This document shows positions 10,468-22,740 of a DNA stretch of 64,000 bases, one piece after another. This stretch comes from Solanum dulcamara (Eukaryota > Streptophyta > Magnoliopsida > Solanales > Solanaceae). The notes under the pieces are model-generated. The model did no database searches. It was not told the origin of the DNA and saw only the letters and a list, made by a program, of their open reading frames with translations. The DNA is taken from positions 27,851,746 to 27,915,745 of the forward strand of contig NC_077241.1 in the NCBI RefSeq assembly GCF_947179165.1, written 5' to 3'. Each line of letters starts with the position of its first letter. Position 1 is the first letter of the stretch. Made by a program: the position numbers and the translations under genes.

Positions 10468-13400
10468 AGTTCATTCTTGGATTGTCTGCAGACAGTGTCT
10501 AGTAGAGTCTTGTGTATGGATGTGTTGCGCGCCACATATATAAACAAGAGGCTACAAGACATTTAGGATGTTACTTTTCTTCCACATCTGAGATCGTGCT
10601 ATAGACCCGAGTCATAGGATAATTTCTTATACTAACCTTAGCTTTTAGTAGAAGGACGACATCAACAGAAGAAAGTAATTGACGACATGGGAAATTACGA
10701 AGCACGTAGGTAAGTAAAGGCACAAGAGATATATGTTGGGTAAGGTATTGACGTATGATTGAAATGTAAAGGCAAAACCTGAAAGGAAAGTAGACAGGGA
10801 AGGGCAACAAATGCAGTTCAAAGTTGGCCATACGAGGTAAGTCCATTATTTTCATAGTATTGTTGATATTGAAATCCCTGTGTGGCTATGATATGAGATG
10901 ATATTGGAAGCCCTGTGTAGCCGTCATATGATATGAATATATATATGTGTGGACCCATGAGGCATTGTTGGTATTTTCTGCATGCTGGTTTAGGATAAGT
11001 AAAGAAGTATAGAGGAAACTCTGCCAAAATTTTCCCAGAACAAGAAAAGGGAATGAAACATAGATTCTTAAGATCTCTTGGAAATTGATACCAAGTACCC
11101 CTATTATGTTTAACTAAAGCTGTAAGAGGTACCTTTCATGTCATCGATAAGGGGTACCATTTTTACTTGGAGAATGTTATTTTGGAGAAGCAAAAGCCTA
11201 TTCAAGCACTAGAGTTCAGACCGCAGTATCTCTAGCCGTATTTGTGCCGTAGGAAAAACAGGTGGCTCAGGTTGAGGGATAAGATGTCCCGCAATTGAGT
11301 TTCACTCTTTTTGAAAAAGTACCAAGCCCCAACTTCTAGTTGTAAACTAGATAAGTTGTTCATAACTCTAGGATAAATTTAGAAGGAGACCAAGTAGGTC
11401 ATGTATTAAAAGAAGTACTGTGATGTTTAAGAGGTTCTAGTTTCTTCCAACAATGGTTGGAAAAGGGGTTACGATAACAATTTATAGTTCTCCACTGACT
11501 AATTGGGGAAAGAACTTCTAACAGAAGCACCTCAAAGAGATGTCAGGAATTGAATATGAGTATGAATTAAAAGGGGGATATATAAGTATGAATTGAACGG
11601 TGTGATACAATTATACAGGGATAAAGTTGGACCACTAGTAAAGCGCACTTGGTATACATTGACTAAGTTAAAAGCCTGTGTTGGGTACACAGTAAGGGCA
11701 AGGGGCATAAGGTATAAAGGAATAACGCATGTACACAATGTCGCTCCAAAAATAATGGAACCCTTACAAGATAAAGACGTCAGACTTAGGGAATAAATGG
11801 TGCAACTTACGTTCACCCCAAGAAACAAAGGATATAGGTTGGGATAGAGCTACAACTTCAAGAAAACCTTGAACAGTTGTCATCGAAATACTAGCACCGC
11901 CTAATTGAAATTAGAATGACTACAAGTACTAATTAATTTTTGATGAAGATAAGTAGAATGTGGCCTTGGGCAAGTTGTTCCATGAGTCCCATTACTCAAT
12001 TATAGATTAATAGATGAGGTTTTGCACTATGTATAAAAAGGTTCTCGACGCTTCATGATTTAGCCAAGGTTCCGTGTGCGGATAACCAGGTTATAAAATA
12101 TACAGAGAGATGGGGACATGATACAGTACCAAGTAAATTGGGGAAGGAGATAAAGCTATAGGTACCCTCTAAAGGGGGGAAATCAATGAGAGAGTGGCAA
12201 AGGTAAGGTGAAGGCAATTGATAGGATAACATATTTGAGAGGGATGTTTAAGTTTCAATAAGAACCCGAACTGAACTAAGTCAGGATGGTCTGGAAGTCA
12301 CCGATAATGGAATAGAAGTCGGAATGCAATGTAAGGAAGTGTTAAGAAGATTTTAACAAGACCTGGAATGACATAACGCTAGAAGGTGGATGCATATAAA
12401 AACAAAAGGGCATAACAATAAAAGAATATCGAATAACTTAAGGGACACTACGAAGGATAATGACAGCATGGTAGACCAAAAGACAAAATATTGGCTATAG
12501 AGTTGGTCGCAAATAATGTTGAGATAGATAAATAACCAAGGAAAAAGGAACACGAAACCTCCTACTATAGGGGATGAGAAGAGCAAAGAGTAAATAAGGG
12601 AAAAGAAAGAAGTACAACAAGATGGGACAAGCAAGTTTCAATGTGTACAGTAGAATGAACTAGGAGACAGAAAGACTACGCTACCTCCTACAAGTTGCGT
12701 CTGAAGGGTTGTACGACCTATGAATATGTATATATAGACATCAGGTTAAGTGAGGAAGTACGGGAAAAAAAGAATAGGTTCCAATAATGACAATACCATT
12801 ATGATATTTTGGATACCCTATCGAGAGATACGAGGATAGGTTAAGCCGAACTATGGGGATGGAATTAATACTACAGACAAAGTAAGACATGACCATGGTT
12901 GGACCAAAGATCTACCCCGACACCGATGGTAGAATAAGGGAGGAAACAACAGGGTAACACATGATACCTAGCAAAACGACGCTAGGATATTTCTCAGGTT
13001 AAGTTGAGCACCTTTTGACATTCTCGTAAAGGTAAAGAAAGACACGAGATAACAAATCTAAAGTGTTACCAGCTGGGGTAAGAAAAGTGTAAAATGGGTT
13101 AAGTAAGATGGGCAGAACTAGCTGATTACTATAGGATGTCGAGCTCATATGCCAAACTTCTTCGGGATTATGTCGACTAATGATAGACAGAACTCAAAGC
13201 AGCTATAAAGGTCACTATATGAATAAACTTTAGTGTTACTCAGTAGCCAACCCTAATGAATGGACATGTACAAAAGGGGTGAATATAATAGAGAACTAGG
13301 GATGTGGTCATAGTGGAACCAAAGATCTACCCCTATACCGGTTCCAAAATAACATAGGAAAGGGCAAGGTAAAACATGAGGACTAGCGAGACCATGCTAA

Positions 13401-13925
13401 GGTAAATCTTGGGATAAGTTGAGTGTCCCATACATTATTGCAAGGATTACAATGAAATGCGACATGAAGACTTCCCAGAAAGGTCACCCATACCAGTATT
13501 ACTATCGCCCAAGCACCCTTAACTTTGAAATTCTGATGGAATTTAGTGCATTAGTACTGGTATGATCGCGCGATCTGAACTAGCAATGTAGAAATGACAT
13601 GGGATTACGTATCTAGGGTACTATAAGTTACGTTGAGGGAATTGTAAAAAAGGCTTAAGAGAAACCAACAGGATTAGCTAATTACTAACTAATGGTGCAC
13701 TTCAATGCCATAGTTCTTCAACATAGCATCGATTAATGTTAGGCAAACAACAGAATGGCTATATGGGCCAGTGGGCGAGGGAATTTTGACACCACTTGGC
13801 AGCCAACTCTAAGGATTGAAAAGCAAAACCCAAAAGATAAAGTGCTAATTAAAGTTCTGAAAAGAGTCGAGAGGGACTATACAAGGCTAAGGATCCCCAA
13901 ATAATCAACATCATTACACAACTAT
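10468..13925 (+). repeat. Internal region of B without recognisable genes
   Basis: The first 190 bp match the 5' leader of G (blocks GGATGTTACTTT, GATCGTGC, AACCTTA), but where gag should start, around 10655, the reading is lost. Segments at 10846-11045 and 11830-12130 match C at 40345-40530 and 40680-40980, including a shared GAGGAAACTCTGCC...AATTTTCCCAGAA block, so both elements share a non-gag internal domain. A direct duplication links about 12890-13220 with 13306-13770 (shared GGACCAAAGATCTACCCC-like and AGCTGATTACTA-like blocks). All six frames are full of stops. Confidence 0.65.
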
Positions 13926-14694
13926 TCTATACTCTTCGAGAGTAGGGTGATATATGGGTTATTGTGAGTAGTCTAATGAATTGGCCTATTTGTTTTCAAT
14001 CAAGACGACCTATGCAGTTGGAACTAGGTGAAATTATAGGACAAGGAGGTAGTAAGGTTCCGTGAGGTTTCCCTAGCTAATTTCTCAGATAAAGGTACTT
14101 CAATTATGGTTAACATATGGAGATTAGTTGAAGAAGAGATCGGGAACACAAGTAGGTCTTAGTACCCCAGTTTTCCCTCCAGCTGTTGGACAGACTGAGC
14201 GCACTATTAGACGCTAGAAGATATGTCGTAAGCCGAGGTGTTAACTTTGAAGGTAGCTGGGATGATTATCCATCACCTATCGAGTTGCCTACCATATTGT
14301 CTACCACTTTGGTATCCCAATGACCCCGACAAGACTGGTGGTGCAGGACATGTAAGTCCCCTATTAGTTGAATGGAGGTTGGAAAGATTAAGCCAGTTGA
14401 CCCAAACATTATTAAGTAAGCTATTGACTAGTAGCCTAGAGTCGACAGAAGTGACATATAGATAATTGACATTGATGTGCAGAGTTCAAACTTACGATTA
14501 GGTATTTGTAAAAGCATCACCCAAGAAGGGAGTAACAAGATTTGGCCAAAAAAGAAAACTTAAGCCAAAATACATTAGATCTTATTGAGTTGCTGGTAAG
14601 ATGGACAAAGTTGCCCGTTAGTTAGACCTACCACCTGATTATGAAATTATACACCCGGTACGTCTATACGGGTACTTCACCAAAGGGACTAGAA
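13926..14694 (+). pseudogene. Integrase remnant of B
   Basis: Strongly decayed integrase. Recognisable pieces in shifting frames are DIWVIV (start of the core), a GTQVGLS motif, FPPAVGQTERTIR (the catalytic-Glu segment TDGQAERTIQ; Glu kept), a GSWDD-like piece, and the GPY/F region as VTRFGQKRKLKPKYIRSY...LDLPPDYEIIHPVRLYG. It ends abruptly at about 14694, before the chromodomain-like tail, at the junction with K. It cannot be translated as one protein. Confidence 0.7.
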
Positions 14695-14696
14695 CC

Positions 14697-16323
14697 TTAG
14701 GTAAAGAAGGTGGCTTGAACTATTAAAAGATTATGATATGAGTGTATTGTACCATCTGGGTAAAGCAAATATTATTGATGATGATCTTAGTCAGTTATCT
14801 ATGAATAATGTGTCTCATATTAAAGATGGCAAGAAGGAGTTGGTTAGAGATGCGCACTGATTGACCAGTTTGGGGGTAAGGTTGAGTGACTCTAATAAGG
14901 GTAGTATTCTTGTTCAAAATTGTTCAAAATCATCATTGGTAGCAGATGTTATAACAAAGCAAGATGTTGATCCAACATAATTTTAGTTGAAGAAGTTGGT
15001 GGTTGATAAGAAGATTGAGGTTTGCTCATAAGGGGGAGATGGAGTACTTCTTTACAAAGGTCGGTTGTGTGTTCCTAGTGTTGATGGTCTTAAAAAGTCA
15101 ATGAGTAAAGACTATTGCTCTAGATATTGTATACATTTGGGAACCACTAAAATGTATTGAGATTTGAGGGAAGTGTATTGGAAGGATGGTATGAAAAGAG
15201 ACATAGCAAAGTTTGTGGTGGAATATCAAAATTGCAAACAAGTGAAAGTTGAACATCAAAGACTGGGAGGTCTATTCCAAGATATTGAAATTCCTACTTG
15301 GAAGTGGGAAGATGTAAACATGGACTTCAGAATGGGTTTTCCTTGTACCCAAAAGCAATATTATTCGATTTGGATTTTAGTGGATAGAATGACCAAGTTA
15401 GCCCATTTTCTACTGTTAAGACTTCTTATAGTGTCGAAGATTATGCCAAGATATATATTCGAGAATTTTTAAAGTTACATGGTATTACTTTGTCCATCAT
15501 TTTGGATTGTGTTACTCAATTCACTTCTTACTTTTGAAAGTCCATTCAAAGGGGGTTTGGCACAAAAGTTAAGGTAAGCACCAAATTTTACCCTCAAACT
15601 GATGGACAAGCAGAAAGAACAATCCAAATATTAGAAGATGTGTTAGGGGCTTATGTGCTTGATTTTAAGGGAAGTTGGGATGATCACCTACTATTAGTTG
15701 AGTTTTCATACAATAATAGTTACTATTCAAGTATCGGAATGGCACCATTTGAAGCTTTGTATGGGAGAAGGTGCCGATCACCTATTGGGTGGTTCAAAGT
15801 AGGAGAGGGTTCCTTGTTAGGGCTTGAGTTAGTATTTGAGGCCTTGGAAAAGTTTAAGATTATTTGAGAAAGGTTAAAGGTCGCCAAAAGTCCCCAAAAA
15901 GTCATATTCAAATGTTAGAAGGAGAGAACTTGAGTTCGATATGGAGGATTGGGTTTACTTGAAGATTTCTCCATGAAAAGAGTAATGCGCTTTTGAAAGA
16001 AGAGAAAACTTAGTCCCCAGTATGTAGGACCTTATAGAATCCTAAAGCGTGTTGGTAAGGTTGACTATGAACTTTATTTGCCAATGGAGTCAGCGTCAGT
16101 TCATCCGAAATTCTATATATCAATTTTGAGAAAATATGTTGGCGATCCCAATGCCATTGTACCTTTAGGTAATATTAGTATTGAAGAAAATTAGACTTAT
16201 GAGGAGGTTGACCGAAAAATTAAAAGGTTGAGAAACAAGGAAGTTGTATCCGTTAAAGTATTGTACATATACCAAGAAGTTGGAAGTGCTACATGAGAAT
16301 TTGAAGCGGCCATGATAAAATGA
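14697..16323 (+). pseudogene. RNase H C-terminus plus integrase of K
   Basis: RNase H tail ([20 protein letters not shown], family VADALSR changed to IDDDLSQ), linker (GGDGVLLYKGRLCVP), integrase zinc region (first Cys of CPNC replaced: EYQNCKQVK), first catalytic Asp in VNMDF, second in IILD near 15510, Glu in TDGQAERTIQ, then SWDDH...FEALYGRRCRSPIGWF, GPY/F (LSPQYVGPYRILKRVGKV) and chromodomain-like tail to a TGA at 16321-16323. The longest open pieces are 15164-15472 and 15640-15867. Several in-frame stops and at least three frameshifts are present, so it is not functional. Confidence 0.83.
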
Positions 16324-16550
16324 TATCCTTATCTCTTTCCATCCATTCCGGCCTAAGGTATTTAGCTTTTCCTACTCAAATCCTTAAAACTCGCACGTTC
16401 CAACCTCTCTACTTCTTATTACATGCATGCATACTCATGAACCTGATTTTAAATGATGTTTAAACTACATTATTGCATTCATGCTGGGTTGTTAGACTAT
16501 ACATTCTACTCTACTCAAGTTAGTTCTACCTCATTCGAGGAAGAATGATT

Positions 16551-16565
16551 CCAAGGGGGAGATAT
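16551..16565 (+). other. Polypurine tract of K
   Basis: CCAAGGGGGAGATAT directly precedes the LTR. Just upstream, TCATTC-GAGGAA-GAATGA forms a 6-bp-arm hairpin (about 16531-16548), the family I version of the pre-PPT hairpin. Confidence 0.85.
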
Positions 16566-18546
16566 TATAATATCTCAGGAATTTGAAGGTTGGAATATAA
16601 TATAATAAGGTTAAGCATTGAAAAATGACCTCGGTTGATTTTTAGGACCTATATTTTGGAAGATAAATTTTCCAAGAAATTGAACAAACAGTAGGGTGTG
16701 CGGCAGGTCTGCATCACGAATCTATTCCCCTACAATGATAATTCTCCCTATGTCAAAATTTGGCTAAATTTTCATTCGCTCAAAATTGGCCTATCAGAAA
16801 ACAAGTCTGCGTCGCAGACTTGGTTAGAATTTCCATCCGAATTCAGTTTTTGAGTAGGGTCACTTTGAATATTTTTCTAACTATTAGTTAATGAACCTGG
16901 ATGCTTTTAGGATCTAATTCAACTCTATAAACAAACCAAAACGTCTAAATTCATTCATTCTTCTACAATTTACCAATTAAAATAATTCTCTCTCTACAAA
17001 AGTTCTCATAGACGTTCTACAAAAGCTCTTAAAGACTCCATTGAAAGTCCAAGTTTCTTCGAATTTCTTTGGTCTTCTCACTCAAAGTATGTGAATATTT
17101 CATCCTAGGGTACTTTCACATATGGAGCACAACCAATTTCTCATGTTTTTATCAAAGTTCAAGTATGCAGTTTTATGGGTTTATGATCCCTATTCCAATT
17201 GCACGAATTATGATTTTCAATTATGATTATGATCCTATCTCAATGTAAATTGATTATTATTGCATGGAATTGAAGAGTTTTTTTAATGAATTTTACTACA
17301 TTGATCTGTAGGGTTCATGATATGGATTATGGATGTTTTTAATTATGCTTCCAATTGATATTATTTTTATGAATTATGCATGGGTTGATATAAAGTATAT
17401 GATCATGCACATTTTCAATCCAATTTCATGATTTCCAAGTTAATTGATCATGTTTTCACGTTTCTACCTAATATCAAGTATAAGCTATGATATAAATTTC
17501 AAGCATACAATCAAGTTTTATGAATGAGGGTGACTAAAGACCCTAATGATGTTTCTATGAAAAAGAATTCATACTGATGGAAGGACTACACCCACATTAG
17601 ATGAATCATATGATAATGAGCTATTTCAATGAACAATTTTACGAAGTATATTTATGAAAAGCTTATGATTTATGAAAATATGATTTATGATATGATATAT
17701 ATTCCTTGGGATGTTGACTTAGCATCGAGAGGACTTTGAGGTGGGGGATCGACCTAAGCCTTAGTAGCAACCTCTAAGTCCCTTAAACTATGTTGGCACC
17801 ATATGTTTGCCAATATGTCCTAGTTAGTAAATCCACATATAGCACTTAATAATGATAATGATACAGAGTCTACCTAGGTAAGTAGCCTCCTACTTCCTCA
17901 ATGTGGGAGTTACATCGGGATTTCATGTAATAGCTCGCATGGTCTTATTGTCAGTTACTATTATCTCCCACATATATATGTTTCTCATGATGTTTTATAA
18001 GACTACTTCTATCCTTTATTTTGATATAACACTCTCATGGTTTAAAGTGCTTTGACCTTGTTTATGCCTACTTATAATTTTACTACTTCTCTTATCATGT
18101 TATTTGAAATGGTTATTTGCACAACATGGTTTCAATTATGCATTTCATTTCCTCCATACTTTATACATTCAAACATACACTTAATTTCTGAATTATATCA
18201 CAATGTAGAGAAAGATGCTCAATCATATTCTTGTGGCTAGTCAGTGATCAATTTGATGAGTTTGTGGTGAGTCCTCCTACTTCGAGGGAAAACCAAGTCA
18301 TGTTTTCTTTTATTGACATTTCTAGACTATGTTGGTATTTTGAGACTATCCTATGTCATATTATTACTTACTTTGAGGGTTAACTAGGAATATCTCCTAG
18401 TCCCTACTTATGTAGTCATGGATAGGCATGTTGGGCATATATGTAAGAAGTCTTTGTTGCTTATGATATGCTAAGAGGCATGGTTGGGATTTCTCTGGAA
18501 ATTCTAATCACTGTGTCACATCTAGTCCCTAGTTTGGGTTATGGCA
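16566..18546 (+). repeat. 3' LTR of K (family I)
   Basis: 1,981 bp from TATAATATCTCAGG (TG start changed to TA) to GGGTTATGGCA. It carries the LTR landmarks of its family (a GACTTAGCATCGAGAGGAC-like block near 17710, TAGCTCGCATGGTCTTAT near 17930). In U3, a 9-bp-arm perfect palindrome lies at 16802-16822 (CAAGTCTGC, GTC, GCAGACTTG) and a decayed partner near 16693-16712. Non-coding. Confidence 0.85.
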
Positions 18547-19501
18547 GTATGTTTTTATGAAGTTACATTGGGATAATGACTAAGCACCGACATGACTTTA
18601 ATGTGGGGTTCAGTTCAGTAGGCATAGTAATTACCCAAGGGAATTCTATTAGTAACCTTTAGTCCCTAACTACATTTCCCGCATAGGTTTAAAGTGACAA
18701 TATGGCAAAGCAAGTGCATCCACATATAGCACAAAGTTAGAGGAAGTACCATCAAAGAGTCTCCCTTGGAAAAGTAGCCTCCCCTTTTCAATGTAGAAGT
18801 ACATCGAATTCCATTTTATAGCTCGTATGGTCTTATATGTTGGTTAAAGGTCATATCCAACCTCAAGGTGTATGAAAAGGTATTAAGTTCTCATGATGAT
18901 GTTTCGATACATTAACCATATGATTATGATGTTTTAAGATTTTGATGGTTTTACTCATGTTTTTAAGATAATGGTCATGCATCTCGTGATTCATATTGAT
19001 TATGTCCTATATTCGTTGTCAATGCATAATTTTTATATACTTAGACAATTCCATGTACTAATGCATAATTTTACCTATATTGTATCATAATGTAGGGATG
19101 GGCAATCATCACACACCTCTCATTCGTGAGTAGAATTGAGCTGATTACTTTTACTTGTTGGTGAGTCCTCATGCTTTGAGGATAAAAAAAGCATCTTATA
19201 TCATTCTTATGAATTTTTTATGTTGTCATGGATGAGCTAGGAGCTTGTATTATACCTCTATCCAGTTAGTAGAGGCATGTTGGACGTCATAGAGCCTATG
19301 TTGTCTTTTCATTCGAGTTAGAGACTTATTGTCTTTTATTGATACTTTTCATGTTGAGACTTTATTTCCACATCTATGTCTTATATTTATTTCTTTACTT
19401 ACCTAATGTATTCTCATGAATGGTATGCTAAGAGACTTGGTTGGGGTCCCTCAGGATTCTAATCATCGTGTTAAACCTAGGGTCTAGCTTGGGCTATGAT
19501 A
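18547..19501 (+). repeat. Truncated 5' LTR of J
   Basis: Only the 3' half is present. From about 18548 it aligns with the J 3' LTR from about 26855 (shared GGATAATGACTAAG, CAACCTTTAGTCCCTAACTAC, ATAGCACAAAGTTAGAGGAAGTACCATCA split blocks). It ends GGGCTATGATA at 19501. The missing part, including any promoter, was lost where K ends. Confidence 0.82.
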
Positions 19502-19505
19502 AACT

Positions 19506-19517
19506 TTGTATCAGAGC
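19506..19517 (+). other. Primer binding site of J
   Basis: TTGTATCAGAGC, one mismatch from TGGTATCAGAGC, four bases after the LTR end. Confidence 0.85.
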
Positions 19518-19720
19518 ACAAGGTTTAAAGATTCCTAGGGAGTCTAACATGCTGCATCGAGTAGATTCTTATTCATCAGTGTGAAGCATGCCATATCTAT
19601 GAATAGGAGTCTATAAGGCATATTAGCTAAAACATCACTTATTTTATGGTCTCATCATGCGATTGAGTTGAAACTCGAAGGATTCCTACTCTAACGCATT
19701 CTCCTTGAAATTTTAGATAT

Positions 19721-20760
19721 ATGCCTCCAAGAAGGAAATCCTTATAAAAGAATGTTGAGGAGGATAAACAAGCTCCAAATGACCCTTTGAATGAACAAGT
19801 GTCTTATACGGAGTTCCTAGCTGTTGTCCAAGTTATTTCTCAAGCCTTGGCGGCTCAAGTAAATCGAGAGGTAGTAGCTCCTGTGAACCTAAATATGGGT
19901 ATGACAACTAGCTGAGTTTGTCATTCCACTCTCATGAACCCTCTCGAGTTTCATGGTTTTAAGGTGGATGAGAATTCACAAAAGTGCATGGAGGATGTGG
20001 GTAATATTGTTGACATCATGTGTATTAGCCTAGTGGAAAAATTAGACTTGGCAGCATATCAACTCAAAGGGGTTTCTCAAGTCTGGTATGACCAATGGAA
20101 ATATAAAAGAGGTAGAGATGATGGCCACATCGATTGAGAGGATTTCGAGGGTGCTTTTCTTGATGAGTCCTTTCCTTTAGAGTTCAGAGAGGCTAATGTG
20201 CAAGATTTTATCAATTTGTGCCAAGGTAATATTAGTGCGATAGAGTGTGCCCTCATGTTCACTAAGTTGTCAAAATATGCTTTTTTCATGCTTGCATATC
20301 CGAGGGCTTGGACAAGCAAGTTTGTTTTGAGTGTGTTCGATTTGGTGTTCAAAGATTGTAGAACTGCCATGCATATCAATGAAATGGACATTTTGAGTTT
20401 TATGACACATGCTGAGAAAATTAAGAAGGAAAAGTTGAAGGAGAGATCTAGAAGGGACTCCAAGAGGGGTTAAACCGATGGTGGCAATTTCTCTCATGGT
20501 AAGTCTAGAAATGGTGGCCGTCCTCAGTTTCATCAAAAGTTTGATCAAACTTTCTCAAACATTCCAGCTCCAAAATTTGATAAATATAAAGTTCCCAACC
20601 CCAAGGTTCAAGAAGGATCTCTGAGTGGCCAAGTCATCTCTCCGTGCAAGAAATGTATAAGAAACCACAAGGGAGAATGCTTAGCGGGATCAAATGTATG
20701 CTATAGGTATGGAAAGTCATGTCATTAGGCAAAAAAGTATAGGAGTTATGCTAGAGCCCA
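19721..20760 (+). pseudogene. gag: gag pseudogene of J
   Basis: Gag starts MPPRRK at 19721, 204 bp after the primer site. It keeps one frame for about 250 codons with stops at codon 9 (TAA), near 19913 (TGA), at 20135-20137 (TGA where the family has Trp before EDF) and at 20471-20473. Core motifs MNPLEFHGFKVDENSQ, AAYQLKGVSQVWYDQWK, FPLEFREANVQDF, LSKYAFF and MDILSFMTHAE are clear. The zinc knuckle near 20698-20740 has lost its second Cys (CYRY for CYRC). It would act as the particle protein; here it is dead. Confidence 0.85.
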
Positions 20761-20859
20761 AAATCAAACTCAGACTACAAGCCATCTAGATCAGTGTTAT
20801 ACTACTTTAGGTGACGGTCGGTGCCAAAATAGATTTTATAATCTTTAGACTAGTAATGA

Positions 20860-21400
20860 GTTAGATGATTCAACCGATCTGGTGACTGGTATGTTGAATG
20901 TCTTTTACTTTGATGTTTATGCATTGTTAGATGCGGGTGCTACTCTATCATTTGTTACTCCTTATCTTTCTATGAAATTCATTGTTAGTCCCAAGATATT
21001 TCTAAAGCCTTTTTTGCTCTATACTTTTGTTGATGATTCAGTTATGGATAAGAGAGTTTATCAAAATTGCCCTATTTTTGTTTTTCATAATGTCACCTCA
21101 ATTGATCTTGTAGAGCAATGTTATTCTTAGTATGGATTGGCTTCATGCATGCTATGCTTTTATATGTTGTAGGACTTGTGTGGTCAAGTTTTAGTTTCCC
21201 AATGAGCCAGTCCTAGAAGGGAAGGGTAGTAATTTCATGTTTAAATGCCAATTCATCTCATTCTTTAAAGCTTAGAAAATAATTTCTAAAGGTTGTATTT
21301 GTCACCTAGTCTGGGTTAGGGATACGAATTATGAAATTTCTACTTTTCTGTTAGTTTCGGTCGTTAATAAATTTCCAACATTTTTACCCGATGATCTCCT
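20860..21400 (+). pseudogene. Protease and protease-RT linker of J
   Basis: The protease is recognised by LNVFYFDVYALLDAGATLSFVTPYLSMKF with active site D-A-G (family D-P-G or D-S-G) near 20930-20940. It runs open to a TAG at about 21128-21130 and continues after a frameshift (YGLASCMLCFYM...), then enters the linker (ISKGCICHLVWVRD-like, VVNKFPTF) before reverse transcriptase. The Gly and flap regions are damaged. Confidence 0.78.
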
Positions 21401-22200
21401 ACATATCCCTCCCAAAAGAGAAATAGACTTTGGTATCAATGTTCTCCCTAATACCCACCCTATATTTATTCCTCCTTATCAAATGGCCCTGACAGAGTTG
21501 AAAAAGTTAAAGGATCAGTTGAAGAATTTGTTAGATAAGGGTTTTATTAGACTTTGTATCTCTCCATGGGGTGCTCCATTTTACTTTGTTTAGAAGAAGG
21601 GTGATTCTCTCCGTTTGTGTATTGACTACTGATAATTGAACAAGGTCACAGTTATTTTCCATTCCAAGGATTGATGACTTGTTTGATCAACTTCAAGGAG
21701 CAAGCTACTTTTCAAACATTGATCTTCGATCGGGTTATCATCAACTCTGAGTAAGGGAGTATGACATTCCGAAGAAGGTATTTAGAACTCGATATGGTCA
21801 CTTTGAATTCTTAGTTATTTCTTTTGGACTAACTAATGCTCCTACAGTTTTTATGGATTTAATAAATAGGGTGTTCAAGAAATATTTAGATATGTTTATA
21901 ATTGTGTTCATTGATGATATTTTGATCTATTCTCAGAGTGAGGCAGATCATGTCGATCATTTGAGGATTGTCTTGCAAATTCTCAAGGAGCTTCAGTTAT
22001 TTGCTAAGTTTAGCAAGTGTGAATTTTGATTGAGGTCAGTTTCTTTCCTTGGCCTTATTGTCTCTGGTTAAGGTATCATGGTTGATGTTAAGAAGACTGA
22101 AATGATTAAGAATTGTCCTAGACCATTGTCCCCTTCCGATATTTAGAGTTTCTTAGGCTGTGCTAGTTATTATAGATGATTTGTGGAAGGTTTCTCTTTC
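21401..22200 (+). pseudogene. Reverse transcriptase of J
   Basis: The RT core is nearly complete but with stops. In order: [54 protein letters not shown] (a TGA replaces Arg after it), [27 protein letters not shown], the catalytic box F-I-D-D at 21907-21918, KFSKCEF then a TGA (family Trp), and SFLGCASYYR then TGA. Most internal stops sit where the family has Trp, Arg or Gln, as expected from C-to-T/G-to-A change. It would copy the element RNA into DNA; it is inactive here. Confidence 0.83.
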
Positions 22201-22740
22201 ATTGCATCACCCTTGACTACTTTGACTCAATATAAGATGAAATTCCAATGGTCCGAGGCACGAGGGAAGATTTCCAAGAGTTGAAGGATAGACTAACTTC
22301 TGCTATGGTGTTGACTTTATCGAAAGGTTCCTACGTGTTTGTTGTTTATTGTGATGCTTCAAGAATTTGTCTTGATTGTGTTTTGATGCAAAACAGTAAT
22401 GTGATATCCTATCCTTTTAAAAAACTCAAGATACATGAGAAGAACTACCCAAACCATTACTTAGAGTTAGCAGTGGTAATTTTTTGCTTTGAAGTTATGG
22501 AGACACTACCTTTATAGTGTCCATATTGATATATTCAATGATCATAAGAGTTTGCAATATGTGGTCACTCAAAAATATTTGCATCTTGACAAAGGAGATG
22601 ACTTAAGTTATTAAAGGACTATGACATGAGTGTATTATGCAATCCTGGAAAGGCGAATGTGGTTGCCGACGCTCTTAGTAGATTGTCCATGATCAGTGTT
22701 GCCCATGTTGAGGACAAAAATAAAGAGCTTGTTCGTGATG
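22201..22740 (+). pseudogene. RNase H domain of J
   Basis: The acidic residues that bind metal are partly kept: Asp in FVVYCDASRICL (near 22350), Glu in HYLELAVVI (near 22460), NDHKSLQY where the family has TDHKSL (near 22535), and Asp in [10 protein letters not shown] (near 22668). An open frame runs 22248-22517 and ends at a TAG replacing the Trp of the HYLYG segment. It would remove RNA from the RNA-DNA hybrid. Frameshifts near 22520-22600 break it. Confidence 0.8.

Larger units (their letters stand above)
7598..14694 (+). mobile_element. Element B: family II Ty3/Gypsy, 3' end lost
   Basis: It has one LTR (7598-10451), a perfect primer binding site, a 5' untranslated region like that of G, then 3.4 kb without recognisable protein and a much-decayed integrase tail. 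No polypurine tract or 3' LTR follows; at about 14694 the sequence switches to RNase H of element K. The 5 bp before it are ATAAG, but the partner copy of the target site is lost. The internal part resembles C rather than G, suggesting a related non-autonomous lineage. Confidence 0.82.
14695..18546 (+). mobile_element. Element K: 3' part of a family I Ty3/Gypsy element
   Basis: It starts in mid-pol (RNase [12 protein letters not shown]) directly against the integrase tail of B and continues through integrase, polypurine tract and one LTR. Its 5' LTR, gag, protease and reverse transcriptase are absent. The right end (GGTTATGGCA at 18546) touches a truncated LTR of J. It is best explained as the surviving half of an element after a recombination or deletion. 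Confidence 0.8.
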
